Source: Ignelater luminosus (Eukaryota; Arthropoda; Insecta; Coleoptera; Elateridae). From it: a stretch of DNA of 64,000 nt. The notes under the pieces are model-generated. The model was not told where the DNA came from, made no database searches, and saw nothing but the letters and a program-made list of their open reading frames with translations. The position numbers and the translations under genes were made by a program. This document shows, piece by piece, positions 49,935-61,790 of the stretch (the first letter of the stretch is position 1; each line of letters begins with the position of its first letter). The DNA is taken from assembly GCA_011009095.1 (NCBI GenBank), contig VTPC01090706.1:39659-103658 (forward strand), in the 5' to 3' direction.

Positions 49935-50170
49935 AGTGAGATTAACAATTACCAATAGAAATTTAGTTGTTAACCGTCACGAACGATTTACAAGTAAACG
50001 ATTAACAATTGAATTAATCGTAAAACATAATCGTACAAAAAGAATGACGATTACAGTAGTCGCATGAAATAATTAACGATTAGATTAATTGCATGAAACA
50101 ATTAACGATTAAAAATCAATTGCACTAAACGATTAACCATTAAACTAGTCTGACTAAACCAATTGATTGT
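49935..50170. repeat. Minisatellite, unit about 29-31 bases
   Basis: Degenerate head-to-tail copies of a unit like ATGAAACAATTAACGATTA + AAAATCAATTGC are clearest at about 50063, 50092, 50123 and 50152. Weaker copies on the left contain ACGATTAACAATTGAATTAATCG. The unit is rich in ATTAAC/GTTAAT palindromic words. It lies where the right half of the deleted mariner would be. Confidence 0.7.
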
Positions 50171-53100
50171 ATTGAGCTATCAATGATATTAAGATACAAG
50201 AGCCAAACTATAATGTCTGTAGCTCTGAGGTAGCATGGCGTCTCAGTACAAACAACTTGTTGCTCCGCTACTCGATATAATTAATACGTTTTAGGTCTTG
50301 CTTAAAAGTATCAGTCTAAGCTAACTTAAATTAACAAATGGTCCAGTTTGATTTTCTAAGACAACGATGGAATTTGCGCTATAAGTCTGAACTTACCTTC
50401 TAGGTAATTAGTAACTGCTAAACCATGATTGTATTAAACTCCTTAGCACTTTGTTGACACTCAACATATAATTTAATTCGATTCGCACACAATTAAATAT
50501 GGATAACTCCTGAACGATCCAACTCAAGAAGTCGACTTACTTAAGTGAATTGATTGAATCGGTTCTCAGATATTTGTGTTTATGATTTTTATCCAATGGT
50601 TGAAAGTAATTTAAACAATATTTTTATTTTTTTCTTTGCCTTCTTGCCGTATAAAGAGGAAATATGGGTTGATAGAAGTTATTTCTGATGGCTTGATGGC
50701 CGATGCCAATAATCCAGTGATTACTGATCTGTGTTTCTAGATTTAACCTGTCATCTATTTTACGCCGTTTCAAATTCTAAACAATGTTTACTATTGTTTG
50801 GTGGTTTATTTTTACATATTTGATTTGAATTTACTAGCTTAAAGTTAACAATACAGAATAAAATCACATGGAGAATAACAGCTCCAAACTCTAGAGCGCT
50901 TGTTCAATTTAACTGAGACGTTAAAGCTCTGAACCGCAGAGACACTCCCATCTTCCATCTTCCAAGTGACTCTATTGATTCGGTTTAGTGAATTGACTCA
51001 GTTAGATGAGTTAGAACCAGTGAGTTAGCTCAGCAAAAAGAACCAAAGCGCTACCTCAGCTTACATCAGCTGAATAAACGATAATTAAATATCAATAGAA
51101 TAACTTCACGTCTGACTTATGACAGATATTCAATAAGCAAATATTCTAAAGCTCCATTGAGTTTCTTATTTTTGCGTGGCACGATAACATAATCCGTGAT
51201 TCAAGCTTAACGGAATTTAATCATAATAAGATCAAAGGTGAACACTAGTCATTCTGAACACCTGCTTTGCTTGGAATTCGTTGGGGTAAAATTCAAAAAG
51301 CAAAAACTGCACTGGGAAAGCTACACATTAAAGTAGATTTCTACGATAAGCACTAAAAAGTTCGCGATAAATTGCAATAAATAGGAACTCTTTTACAACA
51401 AAACCTACACCCACGCAAAGTATACTTTAACTGACGATACGGAAAGCAGGACTGTAGAAGCCGCCGAGCCGGATCTCAGACAGGAAGGTCCTCCGCGTTC
51501 GATAACTGAAGAAACTCTGACGGAAGTATCAAGATGGGGAGTATGTACGAGATAAGATCTCAATGTAAAGCCGCACAAGCGCGAAGAATTCTGATTGACA
51601 AAGGAATGTTGACACGCCTCTAAATTGTCAACGGATAATATTGTTTTGCAAGCTAGACGGGATGTTTTCATCTCACTGAAAAACAATAAATCGTCTGCTT
51701 CAAAGATATCAAGATATCAATGGGACGTTTATTATTTAGAAATAGTTTTATCTAGACGATCTAATACTTGTTGAAATTTATTATGTCTGAACCCTTGAAA
51801 ATAAAAAGAGAAATTGTATTTCGAAAACAAATTCATTTCGAAAGTAGAATTAACAACACTATTTTATATTTGCAGGCCATCTTTTATAATTTTTTAAATA
51901 TAAGAGGTTACATACAGGGTGCGCTCATAAAGATATATCGTACTAAATAATATAGGACAGAGTCTATTAACAAAATATGACTTAAATGCTATCAATTTAT
52001 CAAAATGCTCTCTTTAATGATAGAGAATCCTAATTTCTCAAAATAACACAAAGAATTAAAAAATTTCACCTATTTTATGTAATAACGAAAATATTTAACC
52101 TAACCCGGAAAACCCTCTAGTAATCTACATGCTTATCGTTCAGTTTCAATTTCTGATAATGGTTATTTAGTTTCTTTAAACAGATATGTTTCCTTTATGT
52201 ACCCAAACATTTCTCCAAGCATTCTTTTGAATAACTGTTCGAACTATGATAAGATCTTCAAGAATTGTAATTCTGTTCGATTTTAGAATCGGATTGTTAT
52301 TCAGTACAACTTGACGAATCTTTCTGCTAACAAACAATTTAACTAATATTGGACTAGTTCTAATATTGATAGAACTAGATTAGTAACCCATCCAGTGTTA
52401 CTTCAGTATGTTCTATTCAATAGAGAGATTAGATCACATGTTTTTTATGTAACATCCTATTTAGTCAAAGATAGTTTTAGTAAGTGCAGATAATCTTTCT
52501 GTACAAGGTTTCCAAGTAGCACCTTTTGATATTTTTACTTGACCCTTGACATACCCTCCACATCAACTTTTTGCTGTCTTCCTGCCCACAAAAACTTTAA
52601 GTACTCCGCACTTTCTTGTTGTTTAGAACTTTAACTATAATTTTAATAAATTATAATTACTGATTACAAAGTAACAGCAATAACCAAAAAACAGAAGAAA
52701 GCTGGGAAAAACCGGAAAGATACAACACTACTAAAATCTTTTTACATGCTGGTAGGAATCTTGATATACAACAATATCAAAAAGTGACGTGATATCTATG
52801 TACATGACGCTTTTTTTCTTCAATTATTTCTGGGTTGGCTTGTTTTCATTTAATTTAATTTAAATTGTTCCTCTGAAAATCGGGGACATTGGAATTGTTA
52901 TGCGCACGTGGGTAGATAATCCATTCACTTCAGCTAATGTTGCTCATATACATCTGCAAGAACATGGAACATAAAACTGTGTATCTTGGGATCAGGTTGA
53001 CATTATAGAATTTATTATTATTATCAGTTAAATTGTTTAACAGCAATTTCTCAAGAAAAAACCTCCTTAGTTGACAAAAGGGGTGTTAAATCTGATAAAC

Positions 53101-54345
53101 CACACACTGCGAAAGTCACTTGAAAAATTAAAAAAGTTGAGTTAGTAAATCCTTCTTTACATACTCTTCGTTCACTTCAAAACTTTCTGAATCGGGAATA
53201 TCCAATTCTGATTTTTACATTTGCTTTATTTTACTTTATTATTATCTTAAAATTTTAAAAATAATAAAGAGGTACTATTTTTATTAAAATAATTATCTCA
53301 GAATTTGAAGCTTAAAAAAATTAGAAAAGTCTGACAATAAATTATCGAAATACATTAAATTATTACAATTCAAGGCAGGTTTCAACACACGTTCTTTTTG
53401 ATAACCACTTGTGACGTTAGGGGGCAGAACGTTTTAAGGGTTACCGTCAATTTATTCCCATTCGCCTAAAAATAATATTGCTCACACTTGTTTTGACAGC
53501 GAACTTACTACATTTTCACATTTCAACTTTAAAAAATCGCGAACATTTCTTTTTCTGATATGCAGCTTTATGACGCCAGGAAAAAATTTCCGGAACAGAT
53601 AAAAAATCACGTTATCTTCCAAGTTTTTTAATTTGTGAAGGTAACATCAAAATAATTATTCAGCAACTTTCCATCTCATCAATTAAATCGGGAAAAGTTA
53701 CAAAAATCGTATTTCAAGCAATTGTTATTAAGAAAAGAAAATTGATAAAACCCAAATGATCAAAAAGCAGTTTTGTATAAAATATGAGGACATTTATAAT
53801 TAAGATGTTGCAGTCTACCGTTCGTCCTTTTATTACCGATAAGAATGAAAGTTGAAAGTGTTCCGTAAACATAAAATAAGCGAACACATTATTGTTTCAA
53901 TTAAAAACAAATTTTCCACACCTTTCAGCGAAATTCACGTTGCACTAACATTCAATTATTCGTCGGGCATGTGTTGGATTTGTTTAAAAACCTTCCCCAA
54001 CCTGCGCTGTATTAATATAGCAGGGTAAATTGGGGGTGTAAAAAATGATGACTGAAGCAACAGTTTTGTTGAAATGTGGAAGGTGCCAAGGTGAATTGAC
54101 ACCTGAAAAAGGTATCGATTCGATGTTCGTCTTTGTTTTCTTCAATAATTTATTTTATTATAACATTTAATGATGTTGTAATGAATTCTTTTATTATATT
54201 CAATATATTCCTATATACAGGGAGCTTCTATTTATGAAGTAAAAACGGATTTCTATTAGGAATTGATTATTTTTGAAAAGGGTTTGTTCGTTTATTGTTT
54301 ATGTTAAATAATTGCAAGGAATATATAGGAAAAATTAAGAATCTA
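50171..54345. other. AT-rich stretch, one exon-like patch not supported
   Basis: No gene recognised. A moderately GC-rich patch at 51430-51620 has overlapping open frames on both strands and no motif. ACAGGGTG words occur at 51914-51921, with a related ACAGGGAG at 54217-54224. Confidence 0.4.
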
Positions 54346-54354
54346 GTGTGATAT

Positions 54355-54540
54355 CGAATCATAATATGGAGGGTGCACAAGTGCCCACGTCACTGTGTAT
54401 CAAATCGGCATCCGTTCGATGTACCATGAACCAATGCGCGCGCACCTTTAGCCCGGCCACTCTCAACCTACTTGTTACACCGGAGTTTCCTCTGCTCCGG
54501 GATGTTGGCGGGTTAAATGCGGGGTTTTTGAGAAAGCTTG
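54355..54540. other. Small GC-rich island, unidentified
   Basis: About 185 bases of roughly balanced composition stand out from very AT-rich flanks. Both strands are open over the whole island (54348-54551 plus, 54359-54547 minus), so open frames prove little. It contains a hairpin CCGGAG/CTCCGG with a 9-base loop near 54481-54501. It could be a fragment of a repeat, a lone exon or a structured RNA. I do not recognise it. Confidence 0.4.
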
Positions 54541-54551
54541 TAGTCATTTAG

Positions 54552-57104
54552 TTTTATTAAAATATTGTAAATGTGAGTTTAAAGATAAAAAAAACTAAAA
54601 TTTTTAACTGAATCCGAACAAATCTAAATAAAACTAGAATAAAATAAAAAATTTTATTTTCAATATTCGATGACACCACGATTACACAAAATTCAAATAT
54701 TAGCATTAAAGCTAAACCAAATCCCAGATTTTATACGTTTATAGGTGTAACTTGTGCATAATGACGTAGCTTCATTCTGCTGTTTTATGGACAATCTCTG
54801 GTATGTACTGTATTTTAAGATTTATAACGATTCAAGATTAAAACGTTCTTGATGTTATGATGATATAGTAGATAACTTATTGATTGCTTATGATGACCAT
54901 TTGTACGTTCTTATATCACATTTTATTGCTTAGACTTTTCATATTGAACAACAAAACACCATACAATGCGTCTTTATTAAATATCGAACCGAAAAATAAT
55001 TAAAACATTTTTTTATCGAAACCGAGGGCTTGGAAAATTTTAATTTTTGCCTTTTCTCGGAAAAATGAAAAATTAGCACTGAAATATTTCATATATTAAG
55101 CCATTAAAACAAGAAAAAAAATTAATTGTGCTTTAGCTGATATTAAAGATCCAATATCGTGTTGGCATGGAAAAAATTACTAATATAAAGTCACCCTTTT
55201 GAAATATTTTTTTTATAAGATCTTTCGTATCTCATATTTATTACTACATAAAACAAAAGCTTCATATTATAACAAAAAATATAAAAACAAATTTATTATT
55301 GTTTTTAATGCGCATCCAAATAAAATAAGTGCCCGTTAACGCATTAAAAAAATTGCAAATATTTTTTCTTTTGTTTTAAAAAATCTTTATCGCGACATCT
55401 ATTGAAATTTATATAAATCGTTTATATATTGACAATAATTAGGAAAAAAAAGAAGAAAACAAGAGAATCGCTTGCGTTGTTTTTACCGTTCTAGCCGATT
55501 CGCTAATAAATAGCAACCTTAGATCTAATTAAAGACACCTGCAAATTATTACAATGACCAACTTGACATGTAGACAATTAAAACACCCTCCTTTCTGATC
55601 AAATCGACCACACGAGTGGATTAAATAAAAAGGAAGTCTTTTAATTGATCAATTTAGACAAAAAAGGTGTTGGTAACTTTAAAAAACTGTTTGTTGTCAT
55701 CCTTTCGAATTCTCATTGAAAGATCTCAAAATTCATAAAGCTTTTAATTTTTTATTTTGTTTCTTTCAGGGAGAAAATAGCGAGTTCAATCAATAAATAA
55801 TTCAAAAAACAGGTACTCAAATACTCAAAACATATTCAATTGTCTATTTTAAATTTTCACTGATATTTTTATTGTTACTAAAAAAAGATTCAAAGTATGC
55901 TTTGCATTTGCATATTTATTTCCAGTTTTGAGTGTGTATTTTATTCGTACATACATATATCAAAAAATTGACGATCTCAAATAAACAAAACATGTGTATA
56001 GTCACTGATTCATGACGAAAATTACCATAGCAACTTTAAATTTCCATGACACTTTGTTTTGTCCATTTCGTTTGCAATGTTGGAAATTCGGATAGCTTTT
56101 GTTTGCTTTCATTTTAATTTTTTTTGTTGTTTCATTGTTTGCCTTTTTAAAGTAAACTTCGTCTTTAATTACATACTTATGTAGTATAAAAAACAACATA
56201 AAAAGATCCTAATTTACCGCGCCTTGTTTTGATAACGCTTTTGTTTAATTACAAACAAAAATTAGACAAGAAGCTGATTTTCCAGATTTTTCATTTACAA
56301 AATGAATGTTGAAATTAAGAATTCGAGAAATTAAATTTTAGCGAGTAAGGAGGAAATATGAGGGTTTGTAAAATCGTTTTTGGTAAAACGACAAATCCTA
56401 GAGTTGCAAACTAACAAAGCAAATACATCTTCATGTAAAAGAGGAAAATCCTATCAACCCTTCCGTGTGGTTTCTCTCATATGAAATTTCTTAATAGAAC
56501 CAAAATTTTGCCATAATATGTCCTTGTAATTAATGTTTTGCCCAACATACTTTACAAACCCTTATGGTATTATTATTTATAAATTTCTAGAAACTCGAAA
56601 ATTTTATGTTTTCTTCGTTTTTGATAAGTAATTGTGAGTTCCATTAACATACAGCCGTTAATCTGGATTCGGTTACAGCAATTATTGGTACATTTACTAC
56701 CAGTAGAATGATTGTTTAGTAACTATTTTACTGTCTGAGTATTATCAGAATAATTCGGAGAGTTTCATTTACTAGAAGAGTATCAATTTTTAGTTTTCCT
56801 TATTTACAAGATTTTTTTTGTTTTAGAAACTAATTCTCAGTCTGATTAAATTCTTAAATATAACAAATAAAACTGGGATACTTCTCATAATATTAGGAAA
56901 ACATTTTTATCTCAGCAATTCTGCATTTCAAAATATATAAGGACCTTTCTGTTATTAAGAATGATGAGGAAATTTTAGTACAAGGATTTCCAAAGTCAAC
57001 AGCATTTAAAGTTATTTCCTGTGCTGGAACGTGCGTGCTGGATCCAAATACAGGAAACTAAGCTCGTCGCATCTCCGGTTAAAAGCTTCAAAAGAAAATA
57101 AAGT
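54552..57104. other. AT-rich spacer, nothing identified
   Basis: Runs of A and T with no supported frame. The minus-strand frame at 56002-56199 is lysine/asparagine-rich low complexity. Confidence 0.5.
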
Positions 57105-57140
57105 TTATATATATAGATATAGATATAGATATAGATAGAT
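57105..57140. repeat. TATAGA microsatellite
   Basis: A perfect or near-perfect run of the hexamer TATAGA (with TATA and TAGA variants at its ends). Confidence 0.9.
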
Positions 57141-60100
57141 TCTGTTTAATCATCAATATTTTCCGAAATTATTTATTTCAAATTGCAAAAAAGTGTTTGA
57201 GTCGAAAACCTAAGCAAGTATGTTATATTTGTTGTGAGTGAATCATTTGATCATAGAAACGCCGAAGAAAATATTATTATTACAAGGTAACGCATTCTTT
57301 TCAAAAGTTTTGCTTGTTTAAATCGAAACTAAAAAAATTGTAATTTTGAAATATTTAGTTAGACCTTAATGTAGTCAAATGACTGAAAAACTGCTCTGAA
57401 GAGATAAAAGTTTTGCTTCTAGTGCTTTATGCTCTTCAGTTTTTGTTTGTTACTGATTGTGTCAGTCGTGATGAAGCAAAAATTATCTACTCTACTTATC
57501 TGCAGGCCAATATAAGTCAGTACTTATGCTGAATGTATGCTTTTTGCAAAGTACTTTTTGATTCCACAGAAAAAACTTAATTTTGATCGATACTGCTTGG
57601 ATTTCCAAGTTGATCGATCTACTACTTTTATTAAACTCTTCTGTTTCTGGATAAAGTAGTTTATCATATAATGACCACTGCGTAAAAACAAGCAAGCAAC
57701 AAAACCGTGTATCATTTCTTTTCGACTCGTTTTTGCGGTACATTTTGACCAACAGGATCAAGTGGTGTTGAACCAGAATCTATATTTATTGAATATACCG
57801 TCCAAAAAGCTGAAATCAAGGCGTTACAAAGATTTAGGCAGACCGTCGCTTTTCTGTTTTCTGCTTCGCAAGAGAAACACTAAATATCATGATGATAAAC
57901 ATTAGTTGTTAGTTAGTGACACTTCTTGAGTATATCAGAAAACATAACTATAAAAATGTAAGCGTAGTTTAAAACTTTTTAAATTTGTTTTTATCAACAT
58001 GGGTAAATTGACTAACTGTAAATTTCTGATTTTTCTGAATCAGCTGTTTATTCTTCAAGACTTTACTTTTGATCCATGTTGACTTCTCTACCTTCATATA
58101 TTGTAAAACCTAAAGACCAGTCGATTTGATAAAAGGTTTCAAGGTTACACAGTTTTTAAAGCTCGCCATTTTTCTATCTGTTACAAGATCTCTAAATAAT
58201 TTGGAGAAATTCATTCATCCACAGAACACATTTTAATATAATTAACTTATCAAGATTGGAGTCATTGTTAACACGCATGCAAACTTCCTTAAAGACATTC
58301 CCATAAATCAATATCTCGATTAAATACTACTACCATCTGGCTAGTCATCATCAGTTTTTCTTTAATTTACTGCTGAAATTTCATGTCTACTAAAAATTTT
58401 TACAAGCCTGATAATCAGTAACGCAGCTTGAATATTCTTGTCATTTTCTACAATAACAAAATCACCTTTAAAGCGGTGAACAACGCCATCAAAAGCCTCA
58501 ATGAGCGCGGCAGTTCCCTGTGGTAAGCTATCAAGAAGTACGTCTTTGTCAATCACAAGGTCAATGCCAAGATGCTATCGCAGTTCATTAAGAAGTACCC
58601 TAGATCGGCAGTCGCCTCCAGCTTTGTCACTTAGATTAAAAGCGAAACAGCGTCCAGTTCATCAATCTAGCCAAAAGTGGCACTGGCGCATCGGCTAGGC
58701 AGTCGGAGAAGTCTCGGCTCGTTAACAAACCCATCGCTTCTACGTCCGGCAAACGTAAATCTTTCAGAAAGTTTAAAGTCTGGAAAGAATAGACAGTAGG
58801 GCTCTTCGGCGACGTTCGAAAGGAAGACCACGAAACCGATAGAATTTATTGAAGTCAAAAAAAATATCAAAATTCCCAAGAATCCCAGGAAGGTGCCGCC
58901 ACTCCAAAAAAAGTCGACTATTAATTTAAATCAATCTTGATAAACTTTCAGGGTTTTTTTTGCAACAGCAGTGATCTGTATCATTGCTTGCTTTTGTTTC
59001 TCGAAACTGGCTTCTTCTTCATCTCTAGGTTTATGTTTTTTGGGTTGTTGAAGTCAAATACGAACTTTATCATTGAAATGGATGTCATCCAGTAAAAAAA
59101 TCAAGATATGCACACGTTCGATTCATCTTGCAGCTGTGCAGTAGCAAAAGTTCTTTTTTTATAGTTAGTTTGGGGAGTTTCTTTAATGGCTGTAATGAGC
59201 AGTAAAATTATTTAAAAATCCCTAACCCTTATCTTACAAGTTTTCTTCATTTTTGTATCACTGCTAGATTTAAAGTCGATAGAGAGAAATCCCACATCGG
59301 TAATGTCTACGTGACATTCAAAATCAATTTTATTTTTTGTTAATGTCCAAAAGGCTGCTCAGAAGATTGCAGTTGTTAAAATATCAGACTACGATGTTCT
59401 GTATTTTTCTTCTTATATTCTCGCTGAATAACGGCAATTTTGATGACAAATAGAACTATTGAGCTTGAATAACTTGAACAATATGAACTTGAAAATGTCA
59501 CCTTCAAGAAACAAGCAACGGAAGATGACGTCGCAAAAGGCAATTATCAGCTCTCTATTGCCAAGAAAGAATAACACAAATGAAACTGACGTTAAACACA
59601 TTGCCCTGTTTATCACACGAAGGCGCGTTAAGATTTTCTACCATAGACGCCAAACACCATAGCACCGACCATTTGATCTTCTTCATTTTTCGAGTAGCTA
59701 ATAATTTTGAACTAATTGGTTATTTAGTGTTTAGGGGTGTTTACAGTAGATTTCCAGCATTTTTCCAAAATTTCCAGCGTTCTCTCCAAAACATTTCGAC
59801 ATTTAATAACATTATGAAAGCTCATATCTGTAAATCTGTCTAAAGATTCTTCTGCCTTTAGATTGCCATTACGTAATTAATCTGTTAGTTGGAGTATATT
59901 TCCCACCGAAATTACATGCCTAATGGATTATAACCTATGTTTTTCAAACAGCTCATTGCTCCTTGGATATGTTATGTCAGAAATATTTTCAAACAGACAA
60001 GTATCTCTAAAAAGTATTACATTACTGGTTATAATTCTTTATTTTATACACAGTAATTTCTAATTTAGTTTATTTTCGGTTTATGGAAACCATAAGATAT

Positions 60101-61450
60101 GAAACCCCTTTTAGACGGACGTTTTTAGTTTATTTATTGAATTTGTTTTAAAAATTTACAGTTGAAGAGGAAATGAAGTCAACAGTATCATACGATCAGC
60201 CGATGGTTTTTATCAAAATCACAAAAACACTTTTAACAAACTGAAAACAGCAGGTGAGATTGTAAGCGAGCAACTAGCACAATAAGTTTTGTACAATAGT
60301 GGTACATTCTCATTGTGGTCATAAAATAACAGTCTTAGTACACAAATATAGCAAACAAACAAAAGCAAAAAGAGATCTAAAAGAAGTAGCAGACGTTCCT
60401 GATAAAAGGTTTTTTTTCAAAGGATTTGGTTGTATGAGAAAAGGTTTCTTGTTAATATGATATGTACGACATTGCATTAGAAAATCACATGTTAGTTTTT
60501 AGGATATTTGGCTCAAGTAAAAATTTTTTAAATAAGCTTACCAACTAGCAATATCGGCTTAAATCTGTAGAAGCATTTGTGAAACAAAAAGGAAGAGGCT
60601 AGTGGAAGTTCAAACTCTACAGCCTACTACTACCCACATGGAACAGACCTTTGTAGGCACTACTGTAAGGCTGATATAATTATAGAACCGAATCTTATTT
60701 TTATAATTATTATAACCTTATTGGAAACTTGGAAGCAATCAGACAATACAATGAAGTGGGCGTTATAAGTTCTAAATTAAACAAAAGACTGGGTGTCAGA
60801 AAGTTTTATACGTAATAAGACATTTTCATCTTTATTATCACATGAATATGAATTTACTTTAATTTTTATATTTATGCAGAAATATTTAGTTTTGAAGTAA
60901 CGTACTTCAAGGTATTTCATGGATTAACCGGAAGTTATTAAGTTCTGTTGGTAGTTTTATGAAGTGATGAGGATTTAAAAAGTTAATGAGATTCTATAAT
61001 AAGTAGTGCTGATGAAAGCTTCTATGATATACCAAGAAAAGATAATCTAAAACAGAAATTTCTATTAAATTTTAAACAGAGAGATTTCTTATTTTACATA
61101 ATTACTGCAAGTTTCTGCCACTGCTATGAATTTCTTTATTGGATTTACTTTAATAAACTTTTCGTGACATTCTCCATATTTATGTGATCAAATAAATCTC
61201 TGTTCAAGTTAGTTATAGAAGTTACTGCTATCTGATGCATTTTAAGGAGGATTAATACCATACATGTTGCCACAAGTGAACTTGTGCAAGTTGCTGAACA
61301 TTAATTTGCTGTTGGCACGTGCAATGCTATTTTACTTAATAAAACTAAAGTTAAAATGGCGGTTTCTTAGAAGATTTAGTTTGCTGGTATGAATAGTGTC
61401 ATCTAATTACAAATTATCAGACAAAAGTCAAGCTTAACAAGGTTTTGTTT
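57141..61450. other. AT-rich stretch with one undetermined patch
   Basis: The segment 58400-58900 is more GC-rich and has open frames on both strands (58362-58556, 58501-58698 and 58667-58879). It may be a decayed element, but no domain motif could be identified. The remainder shows nothing I can name. Confidence 0.4.
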
Positions 61451-61790
61451 CCCCGCTAATTTTTCCAAGCCCGTTCCCTTGACAGCAAAAGGTGCCTCAA
61501 AACCTCATCCTATTTTTTACTTTTTTACGCCAATCAAAATTTACTTTAGATGTCATTTTATAAACACAAATTGCTGTACTAGTGCCAAACTAGAGTCCTT
61601 CCCCGCTAGTTTTTCCAAGCCCGTTTCTTTGGCAGCAGTGTCTGAAAATCTTGTTCCCTTTTCTACTTTACTCTTCTCCACTCGTTAAAAACGTAAATTG
61701 CTGTACTACAGCCAGGCTAGAATCAAAGTTCGCTGTGCCTTCTTTTTCCTCTAATTTTTCCAAGCCCGTTCCCTTGACATTGGTTTTGCT
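61450..61790. repeat. Tandem repeat, unit about 149 bases, 2-3 copies
   Basis: The block CTARTTTTTCCAAGCCCGTT recurs at about 61456, 61605 and 61753. Between the first two, later parts also match (ACACAAATTGCTGTACTA / ACGTAAATTGCTGTACTA, then CNAGNCTAGA). The third copy fades after about 40 bases. Spacing is very regular despite roughly 20-30 percent divergence. The plus-strand open frame here (61479-61688) is a by-product. Confidence 0.8.

Noticed and set aside
58362-58879. Overlapping frames that hinted at a retroelement or host gene
   Set aside because: No motif in any frame held up over more than a few residues; left as unassigned.
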